This document shows positions 39,746 through 46,371 of a stretch of DNA of 46,371 nt, in pieces; positions within the stretch are counted from its first letter, which is position 1, and each line of letters begins with the position of its first letter. The notes beneath the pieces were generated by a model that was not told where the DNA came from, did no database searches, and saw only the letters and a list, made by a program, of their open reading frames with translations. The DNA comes from Sporothrix humicola (lineage: Eukaryota; Ascomycota; Sordariomycetes; Ophiostomatales; Ophiostomataceae), in contig WNYE01000151.1 of assembly GCA_021396245.1 (NCBI GenBank), positions 1 through 46,371 of the forward strand, in the 5' to 3' direction. Position numbers and translations under genes: made by a program.

Positions 39746-41398
39746 ATGACCCTCACACAGAGCAAAGACACATTTTCCAAGCCGCCGCGGCCGATTCCCA
39801 TCGCCGTTGACTCCAAAAATGGCGGCAACCGGCCCAACTTTATCATGTTTATGCCGGACCAGCTGCGGTACGACGCCCTTGGCTGCACTCAAGAAAGTGC
39901 CGGCACGGGCCCCAAGCCGTCGCCCATCCGCACGCCCAACATTGACGCTTTCCGGGCCCGCGGCACGCTGTTTACCGAGTGCTATGTCCAGGCATCAGTC
40001 TGCGCCCAGTCACGCTGCAGCATGTTCACAGGCACATATCCCCACGTCAGTGGCCACCGTAGCCTCAACAACCTCATAAAACCATGGGAGCCCAATGTTT
40101 TAAGGAGTCTCAAGGAGAGCGGATACCACGTGGCCTGTCTCGCACCCCGCGGCGATACATTTGCCCCGACAGTCACAGAGATGAGCGTCAACGAATATGG
40201 ATTCCTTGAGACGCCAGACTGTCTTCCCAGCTTTGCCAAAGACCCGGCCAAGAAGCAGACCATCGACGACAATGATGTCTGGGGCCGCCTGTTCTACAAG
40301 GGACTGCGCACACCCGACCAGGCGTCCGACTACGACGACGCTGTCATTCGGTCAGCTCTGGCTTGGCTCAAGTGCCCGCCCAGCGACAAGCCCTGGGTCC
40401 TCTTTCTGCCACTGCTGTTTCCGCACTGTCCCTTCCAGGTCGAGGAGCCGTATTTCTCTATGTACGACCGCGAGTCTGTCGGTAGTGTGGTGTCGACGCC
40501 GGAGGCCAAGACAGGATACGAGCCACGATACATGCAGACGATCCGCGAGCGATATGGCACGTCGCGCGCAACGGATGCCATGTGGCGCGAGATCAAGGCC
40601 ACATATTACGGCATGATTGCCCGCTTGGATGACCAGTTTGGCCGTCTCATCAATGCCCTGGATGAGCTCAACATCTGGAAGGACACTGTCACACTCTTCT
40701 TCACAGACCACGGCGAATACTTGGGCGACCATGGCCTCATCGAAAAGTGGCCGTCTGGCCTGTCAGAGACGCTGGTTCGTGAGCCTCTGCTAATTGGTGG
40801 CGCCGGTCTGCCACAGGGCCATACTGTCACGGCCATGGCCGAGATGGTGGACCTGGTGCCGACGCTGCTGGAGCTTGCCGGCATTGGAGAACACTTTCCA
40901 CATAACGGCCAGTCGTGGATTCCTTTGTTGCAAGACGAGACAGAAACAGCCGACGGCGACGAAAAGAGGACATACACCAAAAAGTATGCCTTCTCCGAGG
41001 GCGGCTTCCTGACTTCGGAAGAGCCACTGCTCGAGCAGGCACCCTACCCCTACGATATCAAGGCCGGTCTACAGCACGAGGACACCACCCTAGTTGGCAA
41101 GGCCATCTCCATGCGTAATCACGAGTGGACATTCGTATACCGTCTGTACGAACCATCGGAGCTGTACAGCAGGGCCAACGATCCACATGAGATCCATAAC
41201 CTAGCTGGCTTGCCTGAGCATGCTGCACGTGTGGCCGAGATGGAGAGGGACGTCTTCCGCTGGCTGATGGAGACAAGTGATGTGCTGCCATGGACAAAAG
41301 ATCCACGTTTCCCCGAGATCAACCTGCCAACGCCACGAGAGCAGATCGAGGAGAGACTACGACACGCCGGCGAGAAGTGGGAGTACATATGTCGGTAG
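39746..41398 (+). CDS. Sulfatase (alkaline-phosphatase fold)
   Basis: Hydrolyses sulfate esters, releasing sulfate and an alcohol. 550 aa, intronless. The N-terminal metal site is NFIMFMPDQLRYDALG (Asp38). The catalytic motif is SVCAQSRCSMFTGTYPH: Cys86, to be converted to formylglycine, sits in C-A-Q-S-R where C-x-P-S-R is standard; Cys and Arg are kept but Pro is Gln. Also present: HRSL, the late metal site FFTDHGEYLGDHGLIEKW, and DLVPTLLELAGI. No clear signal peptide follows the chosen start (CAACATGACC). An in-frame ATG at 39593 would add a hydrophobic stretch, so secretion is not excluded. It is convergent with an ACS permease, a pairing seen with choline-sulfate and other sulfate-ester uptake systems. 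The substrate is unknown. Confidence 0.93.
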   Translation: MTLTQSKDTFSKPPRPIPIAVDSKNGGNRPNFIMFMPDQLRYDALGCTQESAGTGPKPSPIRTPNIDAFRARGTLFTECYVQASVCAQSRCSMFTGTYPHVSGHRSLNNLIKPWEPNVLRSLKESGYHVACLAPRGDTFAPTVTEMSVNEYGFLETPDCLPSFAKDPAKKQTIDDNDVWGRLFYKGLRTPDQASDYDDAVIRSALAWLKCPPSDKPWVLFLPLLFPHCPFQVEEPYFSMYDRESVGSVVSTPEAKTGYEPRYMQTIRERYGTSRATDAMWREIKATYYGMIARLDDQFGRLINALDELNIWKDTVTLFFTDHGEYLGDHGLIEKWPSGLSETLVREPLLIGGAGLPQGHTVTAMAEMVDLVPTLLELAGIGEHFPHNGQSWIPLLQDETETADGDEKRTYTKKYAFSEGGFLTSEEPLLEQAPYPYDIKAGLQHEDTTLVGKAISMRNHEWTFVYRLYEPSELYSRANDPHEIHNLAGLPEHAARVAEMERDVFRWLMETSDVLPWTKDPRFPEINLPTPREQIEERLRHAGEKWEYICR

Positions 41399-41616
41399 AA
41401 AGAGGGTCGTGAGAGTTCATGATAGACATAGATTCGATATAATGTTTGCTAATCTTGTGCTGGTTCTAATTATTCATATGGTTTAATAGGATACACTTGA
41501 CAGTATGAGCTACAAGACTTGAAAGTAGTGTAACGTGCGAGTATCGTTGACGAGTATATCTTAGCAAGCACATAAACAAACCCGCAACGTCCACTTAGAT
41601 CGCAGACAAGACCTGC

Positions 41617-43268
41617 CTAATTTTTGGTGTATGTGACGCGGTTGTCAAAGACGTGGACGTCCTCGCCGTCAAAGACCTTGTTCTGCTTCTCGGAGCGGAT
41701 GCGCTCTTGGCGGACCTTGAGCACTTCCCGCTCCAGATCTTTCGTTACGTACCACGTCAGGAGGGTGGTCAAAAAGGCAACACCGACACAAGCGGTCGTC
41801 ACGTAGAAACTCTTCTTGTAACCGCCGGCAGCCCATTTGCCAGGGAAGACGGAAGGCGCGATGGTGGCGCCGATCTGGGCGAAGGCCGTCTGGGCGGCAA
41901 GAGCAAACGCCGTGCCGGTAGCACCCTGCAAACTGGCCGATCGCCAGGCCCAAAACGACACAAAGTAGGTGTAGTACAATCCCTGCCCCAGAACACAGGC
42001 AGCGTAGACGGCGCCTTTGCTGACGGGGAAGCACAGCACAATGTAAAAGACGAGCATACTGCCGCAGACGACAACGTTGATGATTGGGCGCACGAACCAG
42101 CCGCGACGCATAATCCAGGCGACGGTGAGCTGGCCAATGATCATGGCGACGGCCGGCGGGATGTTGAGCAGCTGGTTGGCAGGCAGTTTGGCGAAACCGA
42201 GTGAGGTGATAATGGTGGGCAGCTGCCAGCTCAGGCCATAGCCGGCGACGTTGAGCAAAAACTGACAGCTGGTAAAGGCGACGATGCGCGGGTCTTTGAT
42301 CGTCTCCCAGATCTCGATGGGACGGAAGGCGGCCTCCTTTGTGCGAGGAGCATTCTCAGAGAGACGGACTTCGAGGTATTCCTGCTCCTCGGGGGTGAGC
42401 CAACTTTTGGACCGGTCTGAGCGAGGCCAGTCCGGAAGGAGGGCGTAAATCACACCAGAGAATAGAATGGTGATGATTCCCTCCAGCAAGAACACCCACT
42501 GCCAGGCACTCAGCCCCTTGATGCCGTCCATGTACGAGATGCCATAGACAAGGAGCGCGCCGATAATGTTGGACACGCTCTGCGAGACAAACATGACCAT
42601 GATGGGTCTCCCGTACTCGTCGCTGCGGTACCAGCTGCACATTTGCGTCGTGAGGCCGGGGAAGAAGCCGGCTTCGAGGACGCCTAGAAGAAAGCGGACA
42701 GTGTAGATGCCGGCGCGGTTGGTGACGGCAGCATGGCAGGCCACGACAATGCCCCACGAGAAGAAAATGCGCGCCATCCACTTGCGAGGGGTGAACTTGC
42801 GAAGGACCAGGTTGCTGGGGATTTCAAAGAGGACCATGCCGAGCTGGGCTGTTAGTAATGACAATAAAATAGAATTGCGCAGGGGTGACCTACAAAGTAA
42901 AGAGTCTGCAGCCAGTTGTAGTCGTCCGCGGTCAGGTGCAGCTGCGTCATAATGTTCGTCGGCTGGCTGACCTGCAGAACCTTGACCGTCGATGCATTGA
43001 TGTAGTCGACCTGCTTGACAATGTACATGATGGCCATCAGTGGCAGAAAGTGCCAGTCGACCTTGCGCATCAGCCGATGGTCATCCCCGGCCGTGAATCG
43101 CGACAGAACACGCTGGCGGTAGGCCTGGTAGTCTTCATCGTTCCCACTACTGCCACCAGTATCGGGGGATTCGGGCTTGACATTAACAAAAGCGGCCTCT
43201 TTGCCTTCTGTGTCTGTGACAACGTCTTTGCCAGTGGCCGGAGGGCTCTCTGCCTCTGCTCTGGACAT
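41617..43268 (-). CDS. MFS permease, anion:cation symporter (Dal5/Seo1-like)
   Basis: ACS-family importer, 533 aa, one intron (42844-42893, GTAGGT..CCCAG). Splicing joins LQTLYF to LGMVLFEIPSNLVLRKF, the family signature after helix 2. Before it: RKVDWHFLPLMAIMYIVKQVDYINAS, the ACS helix-1 block; here the usual Asp-Arg pair reads D-Y-I-N. Then FLLGVLEAGFFPGLTTQMCSWY, WQWVFLLEGIITILFSG, PDWPRSDRSKSWLTPEEQEYLEVRL, and a C-tail ending DNRVTYTKN. A second donor 5 nt downstream is possible but would change the motif spacing. It ends 218 bp from the sulfatase stop, tail to tail. Transport of a sulfate ester or sulfonate is a reasonable guess from that neighbour; unproven. Confidence 0.92.
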
Positions 43269-44315
43269 TTTTTCTGCTTTAGGAGTAAAATGATTCTTGT
43301 GTGTGTGTCGGATGTTGTATGGAGGACTGAATTTTGAAATAAAATGATCGGCGGTATTCGTGTCTTTTATCGTTTTATCCCAATGTCTAGCAAATGAAAT
43401 GGCATGCACACACGGACACACACGGCAGTTGACCCAAGTCTCTAGCACTGGAGCTGGATATGTCGTTCCAACTATTTGTTTCAAAGATGTTGTAATGACA
43501 CGAGAGGAAATTTTTCAAAATAGAAAACAAGACAACATGGCCAAGGGCAATAGTTTCGTCGTTAGACGTACTTCTCTACGAACCTTCGCTCCTTCGAGAC
43601 ATGCGTAGCGAGGATACCAGCACAACAGCATACTGATATTGACAGATACATGCATCGCATCCCACGTTCTACCCGAGCTGCCGTGTCGTGATTATAACTA
43701 AAAGCACGAGTCATTGAGTGCATGTTGTGACAAGATAGTGCAAGGGGGGATCACGAGAAATGCACATGGCAGGGAGAAGGAGATACCAAAATCACCGCTT
43801 AGGCTAATATTTCGGTGCATCGCCGACGACACCACGCTCGCCGATCCCGGTCTGTCTTGCATCGCCGCAGCGTGCCACTCGCATGTACGACGTGCACAGA
43901 TTTGATGTTCTCATTTTGGATACAATCACGAATCGTTCCTTCCTGTTGTGGTGATGTGCAGTCGGACGCCAATGCCGGGCCTAAGCGAGCCGCTAGCGTG
44001 GGGGCAGACCCGTGATTGCCGTGTAAGGCAGACCTGTAGGGAAGGACCTATCCTGGCGTTTCAGGGGCTGCAAGTGCTGTAGTAAGAACAGCTCATTTTG
44101 ACACATTCTTTTGATTTTCACTGACGGACATTTGCTCCGGCGACATTTGTGAAAGGCTTGAATAATTTAGTAGATTTTTCTCTGCGATTCCATGCACGCC
44201 ACGTGAAAATATTTCATTTATTGAATTGCCTCATATGCCAAGACAAACCCAGTCTCGAACGAAACAGATCTCCTCGGTGAAATGAGTCTCTCACCTCTGG
44301 AGACTAGCACGTCTT
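43269..44315. other. Intergenic region (1.05 kb)
   Basis: Contains CA/GT-rich stretches at the permease end (about 43298-43312 and 43404-43425) but no recognisable gene or RNA. Presumably holds the permease promoter and the 3' flank of the DHA2-like gene. Confidence 0.5.
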
Positions 44316-45992
44316 CTAAGGCCGTGGTGATTTTCCATTGTCGATTGTGGGCAACTTCATCCACAGAGCTAGTGCCAATGCAATTGCCGCTGTCAATGCC
44401 CCTTGTGCAAACGTGAGGTGCATCGTCCGTAGGTAGGCGTCGATGACTGCAGTTGTTAGCATGGCAAACTTAGCAAAATATGCGCATTTCCTTTACTCAC
44501 CCTGCTGTTGATATGGTTGCCCAAGAGAATGAATGCTCTCGACAGCCGTTCGTACCAGCTCAATGACGAGCTCTTTTTCCGGTCCCTGAACAAAACGCTC
44601 CAGATAATAGATGAGCGCGTTTTGTGTCACGAGTCCGCTGACTGCAACGCCCAGGATGTTGCCCAGGTTCTTGAACAGCAAAAGCGTCGATGTGGCAACG
44701 GCAACGTCTTCTTGCGTATGCACGGCCAGCTGGGCCACAATCAGTGTTGGGAAGGCAAACCCTTGGCCAAGCAGCGGCAGACTGATCATCGCCGTGTAGG
44801 CTGCGCCTGGGAGACGTCCATCCGCCCATGTTTGTAAGGCAAGGCCGGCAAAGATCAAGATAAAGCCGCCGACCACTAGCGGCCGCAGTTGGCCGCGCCA
44901 TGCAATTATATATCCTGTTGAGAAGGCCGATATCATGCCAATGAGAAAGGGCGGCATCAAACGGCCACCAGACACCGTAGGCGAGTCGAGAAGAACGGCC
45001 TGGAAGAAGAGAGGACTGTTGAAGAAGACCGTGTTGACGCTCATGCAGTTCAAAAAGTTGGAGAACACAATGAGGCCGCCGGGGTTGCGCGTCAGCATGG
45101 AGATGGGCACAACAGGCTGCTTCTGGTTCCTTTGGACTCGAAGCAGGACCACTGTCGAAACGAGGAACATAACAGCAAACAGTGCCACGACAGGATGTGT
45201 CCAGGGAACAATGTTACCTCCTAAATTCAGAAACAGGGTCAGAAAAGCAATGCTCGATACCAACAGTGCCGACCCTGACAGATCAAACGTCCGCAGTATG
45301 GCCCACAGAGATATGCCTTCCGCGATGCTGTTCCGGGCCAGTTCCGGCCCGAGATGTGGAGGAACCGATGCCGCCACCATGGCAGTCATAGCCAACAGGA
45401 AAGGTACTTGTATGCCAAACTCCCATCGCCAGCCCACGGCCTCGGCCAGATAGCCGCCCATGGCTGCACCGAGACTGCTGCCACAGCCATAGGCAAGGTT
45501 CACCCACGAAATGAATGTCCCTCTTTGTTGTAGGGGCACCAGGTCTGATATGAGTGTCATTGTCTGAGACAGTGATGCCCCGGCACCGACGCCACAGACT
45601 GCTCGAGCAACAATAAAGTGGATGGCGGTCGGTGCCACGGCACACCACACAGTCCCGGCTGTGAAAATGGACAGCGACGCAATCAGGGGGACTCGGCGGC
45701 CAAAGGTATCCGACAGCCGTGCAAAAATAGGACTCGCCGTGCACGATGTCAAGAGGAATGCTGTCGAGAACCATGTGGCCGCCTTTGACGCGGAAAAGTA
45801 TGTAGAGATGACGGGATGCGACGATGCCATCAGTGTTGAGTCAAACGACGCGATGAACCATGTCATCCAGATGCACACAACCAGAGCCGCGAATCTGGGC
45901 CGGCTGATGGTCTGTGGTTTTGTCTGGGACGTGCCATCTTCATCGATTCTGGGGAAAGGGCTGAGAAGAGGTGACGTTTCTGTTGGTTCCAT
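44316..45992 (-). CDS. DHA2/VBA-like MFS transporter
   Basis: Fourteen-helix drug:H+ antiporter-type protein, 540 aa, similar to the vacuolar basic amino acid (VBA) and multidrug group. Exon 1 ends SLGQPYQQQ; a 54-bp intron (44447-44500) joins it to VIDAYLRTMHLTFAQGALTAAIALALALWMKLP, giving the last helix. Without that exon the protein would end prematurely after Gly-Glu. Motifs: SFDSTLMASSHPVI (motif D1 helix with acidic residue), ARLSDTFGRRVPL (motif A), ARAVCGVGAGASLSQTM (motif C-like), RGTFISWVNLAYGCGSSLGAAMGG, and GWRWEFGIQVP. The start at 45992 (MEPTETSPLL) was chosen; an upstream in-frame ATG at 46112 would add an unconserved leader. Likely export or vacuolar sequestration; substrate unknown. 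It has no clear functional link with neighbours. Confidence 0.92.
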
Positions 45993-46250
45993 TTTGCCGT
46001 GGATGCTGCGAGTGGGAGAATGTGACTGAGGGGGTGAAAGGGCGGGAATCTGATTTACATTGAATGGTAGGGTTGAAAGTTGAAAACAAGGACTCAAAAA
46101 ATCCTGTCTCATTCCTAGCCATTTTTGTTGTCATTAAAGTTAGAACACCTCACGTGCTAGGAAAAAATCTGGGGAAATACAAATGAAAGACATATTTGTT
46201 TAATTTTCTCTTTCATCAATAAGGCGTCATTTCTTTTGAAATAATTCTTT
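45993..46250. promoter_or_regulatory. Upstream region of the DHA2/VBA-like gene
   Basis: 258 bp before the homopolymer block. It becomes AT-rich to the right. CACGTG at 46151-46156 is a possible E-box. No gene is supported. Confidence 0.4.
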
Positions 46251-46371
46251 AAAAAAAAAAAAAAAGACGCGGGGGGGGGGGGGGGGGGGGAAAAAAAAAA
46301 AAAAATTTTGGGGGGGTTGGGCAAAATGGGGTGATTATTTGTTTGCGTGGGTTGTGAAATTGTTGGGCAGA
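46251..46371. repeat. Homopolymer block at window end
   Basis: A15, then a G run of 20 (46271-46290), A15 (46291-46305), T4, and G7, followed by 55 ordinary-looking bases. It looks like an assembly or read artefact at a contig end, mirroring the poly-C at position 1. Confidence 0.85.

Noticed and set aside
1..46371. Secondary-metabolite core enzyme, transposon, CRISPR array
   Set aside because: No PKS, NRPS, terpene cyclase, transposase or reverse-transcriptase motifs in any frame, and no regularly spaced repeat-spacer array; CRISPR is also not expected in a fungus.

Overview
The window looks like a stretch of nuclear genome from a filamentous ascomycete (Pezizomycotina, most likely a Sordariomycete). 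Evidence: genes are monocistronic on both strands; introns are short (50-132 bp, one of 185 bp), mostly GT..AG with CTAAC/CTAAT branch sites just before the acceptor; there are two Zn2Cys6 transcription factors; and there is an Egh16/GAS1-type secreted protein, a family known from plant-associated filamentous ascomycetes. No species can be named. Both ends are homopolymer blocks (75 C at the left; runs of A and G at the right) that look like contig-end artefacts.

Left part (1-16.1 kb): a decayed cyclase-family pseudogene; the divergent pair SNZ (PdxS) and SNO (PdxT), which form PLP synthase; a four-exon AmdR/CTF1-like Zn2Cys6 regulator; a Ure2-type glutathione S-transferase divergent from an SDR; an ACS-family (Dal5-like) permease; a second SDR; and a type I Baeyer-Villiger monooxygenase (BVMO). 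The permease, SDRs, BVMO and GST resemble a catabolic neighbourhood for a cyclic alcohol or ketone. That is inference from family pairings.

Middle part (16.1-25 kb): gene-poor, with intergenic stretches of 1.6-2.0 kb around three genes: the Egh16-like secreted protein, a secreted alpha-carbonic anhydrase, and a duplicated dimeric alpha/beta-barrel protein. The first two genes share the same TATA-to-ATG distance (303 nt), pyrimidine-rich leaders and an internal KRQ dibasic site. The spacer between them holds 10-bp-phased TTTTCGT arrays.

Right part (25-46.4 kb): transporter-rich. It holds two sugar-porter MFS proteins, a TRI12-like efflux MFS, a second ACS permease and a DHA2/VBA-like MFS. Also present are a type-B carboxylesterase broken by one nonsense codon, a small membrane-protein gene, a regulator with two tandem Zn2Cys6 clusters, and a sulfatase. 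The sulfatase is convergent with the ACS permease and divergent from a sugar transporter whose shared promoter carries a duplicated 12-bp motif. This suggests a possible sulfate-ester or sugar uptake and use module.

Three genes show damage: the cyclase (frameshift plus internal deletion), the esterase (in-frame TAG) and the first sugar transporter (GT>AT at a splice donor). Six of 21 gene models are MFS transporters. This is an accessory, turnover-prone metabolic region; I found no PKS/NRPS core enzyme, no transposon, no CRISPR and no convincing tRNA.
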